Shown: positions 21,056 to 32,224, counted from the first letter of the stretch. The stretch: 64,000 nt of DNA from Phascolarctos cinereus (GCF_002099425.1 NW_018344038.1:248001-312000); one strand, 5' to 3'. A program made the numbers and translations. The notes: generated by a model from the sequence alone, not told the origin.

Positions 21056-21544
21056 TCAGAAGTTAAAATCCTATTAAAAATTAAATTCAATTTTGAAGGT
21101 TTCTGTGGGATCATGTTGATCATTCTTAAAATCAGCAAAGCCTAAATGGTTCTGCTTTGTGCCACTGGAAAAAAGCAGTCCACAAACTTTCATTTCAATC
21201 CTGTTGATTCATTCATGTCTTCTCAGTCTTGTTTCTCTCTTTTACTCGATAGGAATGGTCTGTGTCACAGATTGTGATGTAGAATGAAGAAACAAAATCA
21301 CTAACATAACAGCTTAGTGGGAAACAGTTTTGCAAGTGTAACCTGGGGCTCGAGCCTGGCATTTGCATACTGCTGTCCTCATTGGTGAAGAGAAAGATTA
21401 CTCAAAGCCATATCTAGGCAAACTCACCAGGACACACATAGCCCGTATGGGCAACACATATGTCTTGCACAAGTACCAGATAGTTATGATGAATGATGAT
21501 GCCTCTGCCCATGTGCTGACATAGTGCTGTGTTAAACATCGAGG
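21056..21544. other. Unique sequence, nothing recognised
   Basis: No feature is recognised. Confidence 0.45.
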
Positions 21545-21665
21545 CACATTAGAATAAAAGCTTACTGAGAACGGGGATTGTTTCAGTTCTTATGTTTGTA
21601 TCCTCAGTGCTTTTCACAGTGCTTGCTACACAGTAGGCACTTAGTAAATGTTTCTTCACTGATCT
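21545..21665 (+). repeat. L2 LINE tail
   Basis: AGAATAAAAGCTTACTGAGAA, TCCTCAGTGCTTTTCACAGT, ACACAGTAGGCACTTAGTAA and TTCACTGATC form an L2 end. Confidence 0.82.
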
Positions 21666-22441
21666 TCCAAGGCCCTTTTTCAATGGCATGGTGTCTAAGC
21701 ACTTAGAAATGTGTCATCCCAAACATAGTGTTTTAGGGCTTTAAAAAATCCCTGTAAGTAAGAAGCAGAGAAACTAACTTCTTTGTGGCACTGGAGAAAA
21801 AGAAAAATTCAAAAAAGGTTCATAGCTTCCAATTAATTACACAGGATTTCACCAGAAGGGATGGCTATATGCTGTGAGTGACTGCAAGAAAATTATTTCA
21901 TTGCTTGCTTGTAGAGTGGGGGTGTTTCCAAAATTTGAATAACATTTGGACTCTTGCCCTTTTTCCACGAAAGGCTCTAGACCAGGAAGAGTGGGACACT
22001 AATTATTTTGTTTTCTTTGCACTCCACCTACCAATGATGCAAGGGTGCTTTCCAAAATTAGTTTGAAGGCTTATGACCTATGTCTGACCTGAGCTAAATA
22101 GCCCAGCAGTTCACACCTGGAATGAAAGAACTATTGTATGTTGGTGTATAGAAAGCTATGTTGAGCTATATCCATATATCTATTTATAAGTATGTTTTAT
22201 GCATGCCATATTCATTTGGATTTGGCCAGGTCCCATGGTAAACCAGCAAGAGTATAATATTGTTTTTGATGAAACATTTGCTCAAATAAACTAAATGAAT
22301 TCTTTCATTTACCATTTAATCTATTACCACCTTGGATATATAGTAAAAATCCCACTAAAACTAATTTTCTGTGCTGTGGCTAAAGTTATTCCAAAAGACA
22401 GTTATATCCTATCTACAAGTTATCCTGTCCATTTTTAGGGT
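21666..22441. other. Unique sequence, nothing recognised
   Basis: A 62-codon frame at 21878-22066 has no domain. No repeat is recognised. Confidence 0.45.
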
Positions 22442-22620
22442 GTTCATAGATCATTGGAGCTTGATTAGAGCTTGATGAGAAGGGATCTTACAACTCATCT
22501 AATCTAACTGCCCTGTTTTAGAGATGAGAAAACTGAGACCCAATAAAGTTAAATGACTTTCCTAAGGTCACACAGGTGACAAGTGGCAGACCACAGACTT
22601 GTTAATACAAATCCATTCAT
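22442..22620 (-). repeat. MIR3/Ther2 SINE
   Basis: CATAGATCATTGGAGCTTGA, GAGATGAGAAAACTGAGACC and CTAAGGTCACACAGGTGACA are the reversed tail and core. Confidence 0.8.
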
Positions 22621-22706
22621 TCTAACATTCCCCTTGAATACATTATTTACTTAGGAGGCAAGGAGTTCAGAGGTAAGCCTTGAAAGATCCTAACTGGATG
22701 TGAGGC

Positions 22707-22840
22707 CTGTAAATCAATCAATCAATAAACATTTATTAAGTGCCTACTATATGCCTGGATAAATTGTGCTAAATGCTGGGGATACAAAAAGAGGCAAAAG
22801 ACAGTCTTTGTCTTCAAGAAGCTCGGATACTAATGATTGT
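22707..22840 (-). repeat. L2 LINE tail
   Basis: The reversed terminal repeats (AATCAATCAATCAATAAAC) are followed by TATTAAGTGCCTACTATATG, GCTAAATGCTGGGGATACAA and GACAGTCTTTGTCTTCAAGA. Confidence 0.85.
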
Positions 22841-23012
22841 AATGCTAGGGGGGAAAGAGTTGAAATTTGCATAAGAGAAGAAGATGTGGCTCTGCCCTGA
22901 GAGACTGATTCTAAGCACTGTTTTTTTTCCTTTCTCTGTCCTCTGCTTGACTTGTCCCATCATCAGCCTGTCTCCCTGCCCTGTCCTCTACCACTTGCCC
23001 AAACATTTTCTC

Positions 23013-23160
23013 AATTGCCAACATTTATATTGAGCTTTTTAAAGCTTGCAAAGCACTTTATAAATATTATCTCATTTGATCCTTACACTTGCCCTGGGAA
23101 GTAGGTACTGTTATTGTGAGACTATTAAGCAGCAGACAAAAGTTAGGTGACTTGCCTCAC
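23013..23160 (-). repeat. MIR SINE, 3' half
   Basis: GCTTGCAAAGCACTTTATAA, ATCTCATTTGATCCTTACAC and GTTAGGTGACTTGCCTCAC are the reversed end of MIR. Confidence 0.8.
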
Positions 23161-23244
23161 ATGGATGAACAGATTCCTTCAGAAAGGATTTCACTCATCT
23201 AAGGGGTGGTGTTCTTTCTTCCCCTATAATATATGTAGATATTC

Positions 23245-23475
23245 CCAGAATCAGTGATTTCTTCAGCATAGGATCTCCCAGTTTGGAAAAATCCTTCACC
23301 AAAGCAGATCAAAACTCACCTGTGAGTTAGTAGAGAAATTACTGGAAGTTGCTTAAAAGGCACGTGGAGGTTGTAGCTTCCTTGAGGTCACACTACTGGT
23401 AAGTGTCTCAGAGGTGAGATTTGAAACTGGTTTTTCTGGACTCCAGCATTCCATCCACAATAACACACAATCTCT
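23245..23475 (-). repeat. MIR-type SINE with GAAATCACAG tail
   Basis: A reversed copy of the family at 4.2 kb: GATTTCTTCAGCATAGGATC, TTGGAAAAATCCTTCACCAA, GAGAAATTACTGGAAGTTGC and GAGGTCACACTACTGG, ending in the head. Confidence 0.65.
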
Positions 23476-23502
23476 GTAATGACATGAGAGAAAACACACG
23501 GA

Positions 23503-23573
23503 TTCTGTTTCATGGTTTCTAGGTGGTTTCTAAGGTCCCTGCCAGCTCTAAATCTTCAATCCTATGATCCCAC
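23503..23573 (+). repeat. MIR3 tail fragment
   Basis: TTCTAAGGTCCCTGCCAGCTC and ATCTTCAATCCTATGATCCC. Confidence 0.7.
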
Positions 23574-23869
23574 CAAGCTGAGGTCTCCCACATATCCATA
23601 TACAGTATGTGGAAAAAGTAATCATGGTATTAAATTCTTCTAGTGCTGCTGTTTCTCCTTTCTTTATAGGTTAAGCCACTTACATCAACTCTTGAGCCAC
23701 AAGGGTATGGTGGCATTTAGCATGACAAAAGAAAACAAAAAACAAAACAAACAAAAATCAAACAAATTTCACTCTTCTCAAGGCTCTTGGAAAAGGTAAC
23801 ACCAGTTGTCCAGGTGCTTAATTTACAAGCATACCATAGTTTAGACATTAGATGAATCTTGGCAAATGT

Positions 23870-24125
23870 GTATAATAATAATAACAGCTAGCAAAGCTGT
23901 TTTGAGTTTTAAGGTCTGCAAAGCACTCTACATGTATTTTTCATTTGATCCTCATAATAACCCTGTGAGGAATGAGCTATTATTATACCTATTTTATGAA
24001 ATGAAAAAACTGAGGGAGGTTAAGTGACTTGCCCATGGTCACACAGCTGATGAAGTGATGAAGGGATTGGAACACAAATCTTCCTGATTCCAAGTCCAGC
24101 ATTCTTCCCACTGCACTACCCACAG
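23870..24125 (-). repeat. MIR SINE, full length
   Basis: ATAATAATAACAGCTAGCAA, TCTGCAAAGCACTCTACATG, ACCCTGTGAGGAATGAGCTA, CATGGTCACACAGCTGATGA and CTTCCCACTGCACTACCC run from end to head. Confidence 0.87.
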
Positions 24126-24184
24126 CACTAGCTGCCTAATGAGTTTCAGTATCTCACAGGCAGGTCCTTTCTTGCATAGGCTTT

Positions 24185-24335
24185 CTGTGGCTCAGCAAAT
24201 GTGCACACTGAGCTGTGTAATTTTGGGTAAGTCACTTAACGTCTCAGTCATAGTTGCCTCAACTGTAAAATGAAGGAGTTTGGAATAGGTGATGTCTAAG
24301 TAGCTGATCTCAGCTCTGTAACTGTATGATTTCTA
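24185..24335 (+). repeat. MIR3/Ther2 SINE, truncated head
   Basis: TTTTGGGTAAGTCACTTAACG, AACTGTAAAATGAAGGAGTT and ATCTCAGCTCTGTAACTGTATG. Confidence 0.75.
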
Positions 24336-24429
24336 CAGAACCATTCTAATCTGCGAGTCTTAGTGTTTCTAGGAGCTGTGTACTTGGTATGAAAAGAGGT
24401 CTAATTGGAAATACTGGTTTTTATTTAAT

Positions 24430-24592
24430 CATTAACTTTGAGACAAGTCACTTACTTGTTTCAAATATCAGTTCATCTTCGTTAAAATGGAGATAATGAC
24501 ATCTGTACTACTTACCACATAATGTTGTGAAGAAAAATGTAAAGGACTATAAAATCATGTAAACCTCAAAGAAATCTCAAAATGTTATTTTT
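24430..24592 (+). repeat. MIR SINE, 3' two-thirds
   Basis: GAGACAAGTCACTTACTTGT, GTTAAAATGGAGATAATGAC and AATGTTGTGAAGAAAAATGTAAAG. Confidence 0.7.
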
Positions 24593-24714
24593 CACTTCTA
24601 CCATTGCTTTGCTCTTTTTCAGATTCTGCTTTTCTCAGCTCTCCACATTACTCTAATACAACTTTCTTCCTGTCCATTAATCTAAAGGCAATGGATTCTT
24701 CCTATTTATTTTGA

Positions 24715-24838
24715 ATTGATCAATGAAGCATTTCTTAAGCATCTGTGTTAGATACTGGCACATACATTGAAACAATTGCTACCCATAAAGAGTGTATAGT
24801 CTGATGGAGAAGATGAGTACAGATAGGTATCTACAAAT
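24715..24838 (-). repeat. L2 LINE tail
   Basis: GATCAATGAAGCATTTCTTA, GATACTGGCACATACATTGA and AAAGAGTGTATAGTCTGATGG form a decayed reversed L2 end. Confidence 0.65.
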
Positions 24839-24839
24839 T

Positions 24840-25520
24840 AATATGAAGTTATAGGGTCAAAAGGTGAGGGATTCAAAATCAGTTATAGAGCTTGAAATGA
24901 CTAATTATTGTATCAGGATTGGAAACAGAGGAAAGCAAAGTTTGGGTAATAGGCTAAGAAAGTACCGAGGGGTAGAGGAAATGGAAGTCAATGTCAGCAA
25001 AGAATTGGTTTAGGAGCGGTGAAGCGTCTGAAGAGATGAAATGATATGGTAGAGGAGTGTCAGAATTTCTAATTAGGGAAGTGAAGCACTTGTAGATAAT
25101 GAAATTCATTATGTGACCATATTTATGTGTGGAGTAAAGGAGTAGTTCTGGGAATTTAAGAAGGCTGAGGAATTAGGAGGATAGGAAATTTGAAGGAGCT
25201 TCAGTGTGAATATTGAAGTCCTTTAGTATAAGGGCAGAGGTCGAATAAGAGAAAAAGATGGTAACCCCTGGACAAAGGAGGAAGAGCAACATAGAGTTGG
25301 TATACTACAGTCAACAAGGTTTGGACTGAGTGATTTTCAACTGAGTGGATTGTTTTTAGAGGACTTTTTCTGGAGGAAAGAAGACTTAGGAAGGCCATGA
25401 TAACTAGGCTAGACAAGGGATCATACTTTTTCTATTTGGTCCTAGAGAACAGAAGTAAGAGCAGTGGGTGGAGAGGCAGATTGAGATTTTCAATCAGGAT
25501 AATTTCACAATAATCAGAGT
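24840..25520. repeat. Unidentified repeat R2, copy 1
   Basis: Positions 24862-24945 align in the same orientation with 61605-61690. Shared stretches are GGATTCAA, TTATAG, GCTAATTAT versus ACTAATTAT, GGAT(C)A and ATTGGAAA. The rest of the block (purine-rich) extends it to the right. The element is not named by me; a 71-codon minus frame inside (25201-25416) is not a gene. Confidence 0.45.
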
Positions 25521-25672
25521 TAAGAAAAAAGTGAAATGAACCATATGAGGAGGTAATAAGTTCCATATCATTGGAAGTCTTTAAGCAAAGTCTGGAGGAC
25601 CATTTGCCTGGGATGTTGTAGAGGGAATTCCTTTGTAGAAATGAATTGGATTAGATCTCCTGTCCCCCATTA
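25520..25672 (+). repeat. L3/CR1 LINE 3' end
   Basis: GGAAGTCTTTAAGCAAAGTCTGG, AGGACCATTTGCCTGGGATG and TTGGATTAGATCTCCTGTCC follow the L3 3' pattern (length of the reading decayed). Confidence 0.7.
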
Positions 25673-26552
25673 AAATGATGACTCCCCCAAGTATCTTCTT
25701 TGGTGTAGACCTTAGCATTTAATGGAAAAGGCTGAAACCAAGTGCTACCTTTCCTGTCCAAAAGAACGTGAAATTATTCTTCCTTGGTGAGTAGCCTTCA
25801 ATAGCCAACAGCCAGCTCATTGGGACAAGCAAATGTTCTTTCTCTGCAAAGCTGAATATTCTCAGCCATTGTTCATGAAAGAGAAAGAATAAGCAAAGGA
25901 GAGTTTGCGAGAGAGAATTTTAAAAAACTGTCACTATGCCCTCATTTCTTTGTCATCTGTTTCTCTTGAAATGAGTGGGAAGAAACTTGGTAGCTTGTGG
26001 TTGATATTGTGTTTACCATCATGACCCACAAATATGATTGAGAGGAACCTCCCTTCTGAGTTTTACTGTGCCTACTCCCCAGCCCCTCCTTTTTACCTGG
26101 AAATTAAACTCAACCATTCCCTTGGGCATCTGGGTCTAAGTGAAATTTTTTTTTATTTCTCAGATGACCTGCTCAGGGTCAGTGTGATCTTTTACAGAAG
26201 AATCCAAAAATGCTAGGGCTAAAATGAAAATATTTGTGTAATAATAATTACAATAGCCCATGCTTATGTAACCTCATTTCTTTGAGGTACTTGGGAGGTG
26301 GGGAAGGTTTCAGATGTAAGTTAATTGAAGACAGCATCATTTTATATACTACAAATGAGCTCAGTTTCCATATCCACCTTGATTTTCCATCTTCCACTCC
26401 TTTTAAATCCCGTGGTTTCCACAAAGCTATCCTTGATCAGGTAGGACACAAGGAAGTCCCACTGCCTTGAAAACAACCAGCAAGACCCAGGCATTTAGTA
26501 TTAAATGAATACATTTGCTATCTCCTTTTAACTCAGTCTGCTCACCAGGGAG
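25673..26552. other. Unique sequence, nothing recognised
   Basis: Frames of 60 and 78 codons (26034-26216, 26234-26470) have no domain. Confidence 0.45.
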
Positions 26553-26760
26553 ATGGAATCTTGGATAAAGCACCTGGGATTGATTTGAAGTCAGGAAAAC
26601 ATAAGTTTGATTCCTGTCTCAGACACTTACCAGCTGTTTGATTCTGGGCAAGTTGCTTAATTGTTCTCAGCCTCAGTTTCCTCATCTGTAAAATGAGGAA
26701 GTTAGGCTTGATGGCCTCTGAAGTCTCTTCTAGCTCTAAATCTATAATCATATGATTAGA
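26553..26760 (+). repeat. MIR3/Ther2 SINE, full length
   Basis: A head GGATAAAGCACCTGGGATTG, GTCTCAGACACTTACCAGCT, TCAGTTTCCTCATCTGTAAA and CTCTTCTAGCTCTAAATCTA are all present. Confidence 0.87.
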
Positions 26761-26787
26761 AGTCAGTAAAGATGTCTTCAAGAGACA

Positions 26788-26880
26788 CAATGGTTCCCAA
26801 TCTTTTTTTATATGGGGCCCCTTTATATTGTGGGAAAAAAAATTTCATACATCCCCACATGCTAGAATTTATACTAGTGA
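26788..26880. repeat. hAT-like terminal fragment
   Basis: ATGGTTCCCAATCTTTTTTTA and GGGGCCCCTTTATATTGTGG resemble a hAT/Charlie-type end. The other end is not found. Confidence 0.4.
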
Positions 26881-26882
26881 TG

Positions 26883-27178
26883 TCAGATCTTAGCTTTAGA
26901 GGCAGAGGGAATCTTTAAAGCCATCTAGCTCCAAACGCTCATTTTAATAATAAAGCTAACTAACATATGCTTTGGTATTGGAAAAGCACTGTACAAATGC
27001 TATATCATTCTCACCACAATTCTGTGAGGTAAATGCTATTACTATTCCCACATTACAGATAAGGAAATTAAAATGACCACCCTAGATCACATAGGCAGTA
27101 AGTGGTAAAATCAGGATCTCAGACCAGGTCCTTTGACCCCAAATCCAGTGTACTTTCTCTCACATAGTACTACTGCTC
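26883..27178 (-). repeat. MIR3 piece followed by MIR SINE
   Basis: 26883-26946 is a MIR3 tail (TTTAAAGCCATCTAGCTCCA, CGCTCATTTT). At 26947 a reversed MIR starts (AATAATAAAGCTAACTAACA, TGTGAGGTAAATGCTATTAC, CTAGATCACATAGGCAGTAA). The MIR probably inserted into or replaced the rest of the MIR3. Confidence 0.75.
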
Positions 27179-27435
27179 CCCCAATATCTAATGACTGAAT
27201 GATACATAATAAAAAAGCTACTATAAATTCAGTGACACTTTTAAATGAATTTGTATTTTACTATTATATTACACCTCTATATATTTGAAAAATAGAAATA
27301 TTTGTGCATATAAGACATACTTATTCAGTCTAGAGAAAGTATATTACTTTATGGGTTGGTGGACTTTTGCATTTACTCCAGTTCCTCACCCACAGTGGTC
27401 TGTGGTCACCAATGGTCACTGGAGATGGCAACCAC

Positions 27436-27632
27436 AGATCATCAGGACCCTAGAGCTTGAGCTTGAAGGGATCTCAGAGACCGTCTAGTCCAACCTCACC
27501 CATTTTATAGATGAGGACCCTAAAGTCCAGGGAGGGTCTCACTTGCCCATACTTACATATGTAGTTTTAGAAGTGGGACCTGAATCCAGTTCTTCTGACT
27601 CCAGAGCCAATTTTGTATCCACTGTACAACAC
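27436..27632 (-). repeat. MIR3/Ther2 SINE, near full length
   Basis: GACCCTAGAGCTTGAGCTTG, CGTCTAGTCCAACCTCACCC, GACTCCAGAGCCAATTTTG and TATCCACTGTACAACACTG. Confidence 0.83.
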
Positions 27633-27696
27633 TGACTCCTTATCTAGGGCATCATGAACACATAACAGTATTATTGTGTTTCTCTGTCTTCTAGGA

Positions 27697-27925
27697 CGCT
27701 GCTTTCAAAGTAAGATCTGGGAACTCTTGAGGGTCCCCAAGACCTTTTCTGGAGTCTCTGAGGTCAAAACTATTTTCATAATAATATTAAGATGCTTTAA
27801 TTTTATATAGTAAATATTAATAGATATAACCCACATAAACAAAAGCTCTTTGGTGGGGAGGGGTCCTCAATAAAATTTAAGAGTCTAAAAGGGTCCTGAG
27901 ACCAAAAAGATTGAGAACTACTAAG
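27697..27925. mobile_element. MER5-like hAT/Charlie MITE
   Basis: Internal words match the MER5 consensus I remember: CCCCAAGACCTTTTCTGGAG, GATATAACCCACATAAACAA, AAAGCTCTTTGGTGGGG and GTCCTGAGACCAAAAAG. The ends GCTTTCAAAGTAAG and TTGAGAACTACTAAG resemble the inverted CAGTGGTTCTCAAA terminus. It is non-coding and about 230 bp, a usual length for such elements. Confidence 0.8.
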
Positions 27926-27927
27926 AT

Positions 27928-28440
27928 AAACTCCAAGTTCCTAAGTCTGGCATGTAAAACCCTTCACCATCTGGCTCTTTCTAGATACATTACTCTTCAC
28001 AACACATTACTCCCTCTCACATATTCTGTGTTCCAGTCAAAGGAGCCTACTTGCCTATTCCCTTTACATGGTGTTCTGTTTCCTTCCCAAATGGCTTGCA
28101 TGGATCTTGCCCATACCTGGAATCCTCCTTCCTCAATCTACTGCATGAAATCCCTTCAAGACTCTGTTAGTGTGCGACCTTCAACATAAGTTCTTTTTTG
28201 ATACATCTACCCATCCCCTGTGTTTAGTGCTATCCCCTATCCCAGAAATTACTTTGGATATTTGTATATGCGTGTTTGTGTGTGTGTGTATGTGTGTGTG
28301 TGTACACATATGTTGTTTCTCTTTAGAAGAACACAAGCTTCTTGAGGACAGGGACTGTTTCATCTTTGTTTCTACAGCATCAGAAGTACAGTGTCTACTA
28401 TATGGTAGGTGCTTAATAAATGCTTATAAATTGACTTGAA
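27928..28440 (+). repeat. L2 LINE 3' region, long copy
   Basis: AACTCCAAGTTCCTAAGTCTGG and CCTTCACCATCTGGCTCTTT start it. CCATACCTGGAATCCTCC, AGAAATTACTTTGGATATTTG, CTTGAGGACAGGGACTGTTTC and TAGGTGCTTAATAAATGC follow. A TG microsatellite at 28275-28303 lies inside. The 92- and 89-codon frames here are not genes. Confidence 0.88.
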
Positions 28441-28779
28441 CTGAAGTCAATGGTAGTTATACTGTGACATAGTTGTAGGAGGACTATTATCTACCTTTTT
28501 GATATTATTTATATTGATTATACATTTGCAGATATAAAGAAATTTGGAAAAAATAACTGGTGAATTTTCATTGGTATAGATGCCTAGTACTTTGTTTTGT
28601 TTAGGAAAATATGTGTGTGCTTAAACTTTTTTTGTTAAAATGTTCAAATTTCTAAAGACACTCAACATTCCAATGGTATGGTTATTCAACATTTTTCTTA
28701 TTGAATGTAAAAACATATTCCTAAAACAGCACTGATATTGAACTTTTAAATTTTATTTGAAAATCAGCAGACATTTATT
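28441..28779. other. Unique AT-rich sequence
   Basis: No feature is recognised. Confidence 0.45.
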
Positions 28780-28880
28780 AGGGCATCTGAATGACACAGT
28801 AGATGGCACTGAGAAGGAAGGAAGACCTATGTTCCTGTCTTACCTCTGATATATTCTGGTTATGTGTCCATAGATCAGTT
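28780..28880 (+). repeat. SINE head fragment
   Basis: GGGCATCTGAATGACACAGTAGATGG and TCTTACCTCTGATATATTCTGG resemble a marsupial SINE head. The body is lost. Confidence 0.45.
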
Positions 28881-28925
28881 GGATTGTTAACATTTCAGTA
28901 TACTAAAAGAACTATTGATCTGCAT

Positions 28926-29025
28926 CCGTTAGATTGTAAGCTCCTTGAGGGCAGGGATGGTCTTTTGACTCTTAGCATACTGCTTAGCACATAGTAGGCA
29001 CTTAATATTTATTAATTGATTGCAT
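28926..29025 (+). repeat. L2 LINE tail
   Basis: TTAGATTGTAAGCTCCTTGAGG, CTGCTTAGCACATAGTAGGC and AATTGATTGCATC. Confidence 0.87.
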
Positions 29026-29029
29026 CAAT

Positions 29030-29095
29030 GAAGGGAGTCTCTACAGAGGAAGTTCCCCTACACAATGAAATCACCAGTCCAACCTCTCCAACTTT
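29030..29095 (+). repeat. SINE tail fragment (GAAATCAC type)
   Basis: GGGAGTCTCTACAGAGGAAGTT and CACAATGAAATCACCAGTCC match the end of the 4.2-kb SINE subfamily. Confidence 0.6.
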
Positions 29096-29099
29096 CCCC

Positions 29100-29216
29100 A
29101 CCAAAGGATTTATTAAGCAGCTTCTATTTGCAAGGCATTGTATTAGGCCCTGGAGATACAAAGCCAAACCCAAATAATCTTTGCCATCAAGGATTTTCCA
29201 TTTTACCAAAACTTAG
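29100..29216 (-). repeat. L2 LINE tail
   Basis: GGATTTATTAAGCAGCTTCTA, AGGCATTGTATTAGGCCCTGG and AATCTTTGCCATCAAGG. Confidence 0.75.
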
Positions 29217-30060
29217 AACATTTTAGAAAGTTTGTAAATATCACATGGTCTGAGTTCATGATATGTGCCAGCAACTTAGAAAACCTGAAACTCAATTCTG
29301 ATTTGAAACTCTTTGGTAGTTAATGAGTTTCTTATTGGATTATTCTATTCTTTATACCTACAATTACTTTAAGAAGTGACCCCTTGTCCAGAGTCATGAG
29401 CAAAAGTTCCTTAAGACTGTTGAAGAATACATCTGTTAAGTGATTTATATTATCAGTACGTTGCTCTGAAACTTCCAGATGCCCTCAAACTTTCCATTGT
29501 TTGATTAAAGATAGGAATAAATATATACCAGCATGCTGTACTCAAGAATAATAATCTATAACTATGTAGTAGTTTCCATTTTTAACCATTTTCAGATTTT
29601 TCCAAATACTTCCACGTGGCTTTGTCCTATCAATCAGAAACATACTTTAGTATTCTGTAACCTAATTTTATATGGCTGTTTCTAAATTTCACAAGTTAGA
29701 CCTGACAGGGTAATTCACAAAGGCCAAAGAGAGGAGGCCTGCAGAATAGAACGAATAAGCTAAAAGGATGGGACTAATAAGAGGGTTAATAACCCAAGAG
29801 TGACAGTAGACTTGGATATAGTAAGAAAGAGATGAGAGGATTAGATACATGAAGGGTCAGACAGGAAGTGCTGGAGGAGAGAAATAAAGGCACATTGAGA
29901 TCCAATGTAAATCAAGGATGAAGGAGAGGCATGGGATCAAAAAAGACATGGAGAAGGACTTGGAATATAAAGAAGGGGGAGAGAAAAGATTAAAAAATGA
30001 AAAGAGAATAAGAGAAAGCAAGAAAGATTATATCATGCCAAAAGGGACAATTTTATTGTT
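29217..30060. other. Unique sequence, purine-rich 3' half
   Basis: Positions 29700-30040 are unusually rich in A and G on the plus strand (AGAGGATTAG, GGAGAGAAATAAAGG, AAGAAGGGGGAGAG). No family is recognised. It could be a decayed long repeat similar in base bias to R2. Confidence 0.4.
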
Positions 30061-31392
30061 AAGTTGGTGAAAGCAAATTCCCTCAGTTTGGGTGAAATTG
30101 CCTGTTTTGTACTGGAATCATTTTTTCAAAGTTTTCTCCAGGCAGATATTTGTGAAGTCTACTCAAATTTGGTCCTTTTAATGTAAATTCAACTTTTTTT
30201 TTCATTTTGGAGGGGACTGGGCTTTAGCTTCCAAAATAACTTATAGTTCGTATGGAAAAATGACAAGTCTCATGAAGTAGTCACAAGAGCTTGGCCCTGA
30301 ATCATAAACAACACAAAATTTTGATGGCTTTTTATTACCATCAAAAGTCACGCAAATTTCTCAGAACTGCTCAAAGCCAGGCATGGTATTTGTGACAGCC
30401 TCATGATTTCTATGGCAATGAACTATATTTAACATGACCAGCACTAAATAGTGATATGTCTGACTGAAACGGGAAAAAAAAAAAGAGAGAGGTGGCTAAT
30501 TAGATATATTCTCAGTCATCTAATGTCATGCTAAAAAAAAAAAAACAGAAAAGTAAATGCCCAAGTCCATGGGACTAGAAAAGACATTGATTAAGTTGTA
30601 AGGTACAGTGTTATTCTTGCTTTACTCTGGACATTTGCAGAATGTGGCACAACAGCTGTCCAAGTTTGAGGCTTAAATAGCTTAATTGTGAAGCATGTTA
30701 AAAGTTAAAGGGTCAGAGTCATGTTAAGTAAATGAAGCTGTTTTGGAGAAAACCCGTAATGCTGCATTCCAGGTTTCTAAGGCACAGTGCCATTTTTCGT
30801 GTTAAATCAGTTTAAGCCCAAATAGCAGCATTTACTGACTCCTAGAGCTTCCTTGCATTCCTAGCCTTTGCCCAGCAGTATAGTCAAATGCTAGTTATCT
30901 AAGCCTGATTGGATTTTCCCCCCTCGGAAAGAATTTGAATGTCTTTTTTGTTTGTTTGTTTTTGGTTCCTGATCTGGTCCTTTATCTGATAAAAAGTCTG
31001 GACTCTGTCACAATTGTCATTGTACATTTTTAAAACAGCTTTTAAGAGTCTGATATCCAGAGTTAAAGTCAATGACTTTTACATGATCCCGAGAGCCTTC
31101 TGATGAAGAGAGGGGGAAATTAATTTACATGCATAGACCAAGAGATCCTGAGAATTAAGTGATCGTGTTAAGCATCCTTTACTTTGTAAAATTGTATGCC
31201 ACAGTACACTGCTCTGCCAGTATTCAACCTGACCTTACTAGTCACACTTGGCCATAGTAGAGGGAGGGGCCCCGAAAAGAAAGATTTTACCTTGGTTTTA
31301 AATGTTTCACAAGACACGCCAGATGGACTCAGAAAGAAATTGGTTTACTTTGCTCTCTTATATGATTACAATTACATCTTTAAAAAAGCCAT
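30061..31392. other. Repeat-poor block
   Basis: About 1.3 kb without any repeat I recognise, bordered by a LINE on the right. It contains a GATA-type motif in TTTATCTGATAAAAAG (30981-30996), an E-box in ACAGCTGTCC (30651-30660) and GCATTCCAGG. A 99-codon frame starting at 31196 has no domain. Enhancer-like function is only inferred. Confidence 0.45.
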
Positions 31393-31394
31393 CT

Positions 31395-32160
31395 GTGACC
31401 CTGCAACCCCCTATAGCCACCGTTCTGTCTCCCTCCTCCCTTTGCTACCCGATTTCTTTCAAAATATAAAAGGGGGTCGATGCTTAATTCTCTAGTTTCT
31501 TCACCACCTATTCTGTCCTTGGTGTTTTGTTTTGTTTTGTTTTTACAATAAGGCTGCCTTAGCCACTACTCTACTAAAATTACTTTCGCAAATGTTTCTA
31601 ATGATCTTCTAAATATCAAGTCTGATGGCCCTTTTCTCATTCCTTATGTTTCTTGAGTTCTTTGTAGCAGTTGTCACTGTTAACAAGCCCCAGATAGTTT
31701 CTTTTCCTTTGGTTTGTGAGGCATCACACTCCGTTTGGTCCTCCTTCTACATCTCTAATTGCTTGTTCTCTGTCCTCTTCAATGTCTCCTTATTCTCTTC
31801 CCATCTCTTAAAGTTCTGCCTCTGATTTCAATTCTCACTCTACACTCTCTCTTCTTTGGCAATCCCTTTCACTCCAACAGTTTCAACTGCTTTATGCAGG
31901 AAGTTCCTAAATCTATTTCCCTAACCCTAACATTTTCTTCAGCCCAACACATGCATATCCAGCTGTTTACAGGATATTTCAGCCTAGAAACCCAGATATC
32001 CCACAGGTACCTCAGTTTTTCCATGCCCAAAACCCACACTTCTTTTGGTCATCACCATTTCAATCAGTGGCACTACCATTCACCTAGTCTCCCATGTTTA
32101 AAACCACCATATTTCCTTCGACTTATCTGTCCCTTAGTTCTTACTTAACAAGTCCTATGG
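31395..32160 (+). repeat. L2-like LINE, reverse transcriptase remnant
   Basis: The order matches remembered L2 ORF2: a 'GCCACCGTTCTGTCTCCCTC' start, TGCTTAATTCTCTAGTTTCTT, AATGATCTTCTAAATATCAAG and then the polymerase region. In one frame ALFSFLMFLEFFVAVVTVN (from 31628) corresponds to the ALFSVLILLDLSAAFDTVN type of motif A, with its catalytic Asp residues lost. A GTTTT run interrupts it at 31525-31545. It is an old dead copy. Confidence 0.75.
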
Positions 32161-32224
32161 ATTCTACCTTTGCAGAGAGACCAATAAGGAAGATATTGCA
32201 ATAAGCCAGGCAAGAGGTGATGAG

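Noticed and set aside
31917-31932. CCCTAACCCTAAC, telomere-like
   Set aside because: Only two units, inside LINE-derived sequence. GGGTTAGGGTT at 53859 is equally short.
31625-32148. 66- and 129-codon frames
   Set aside because: They lie in the dead L2-type LINE and are remnants or off-frame readings of it.
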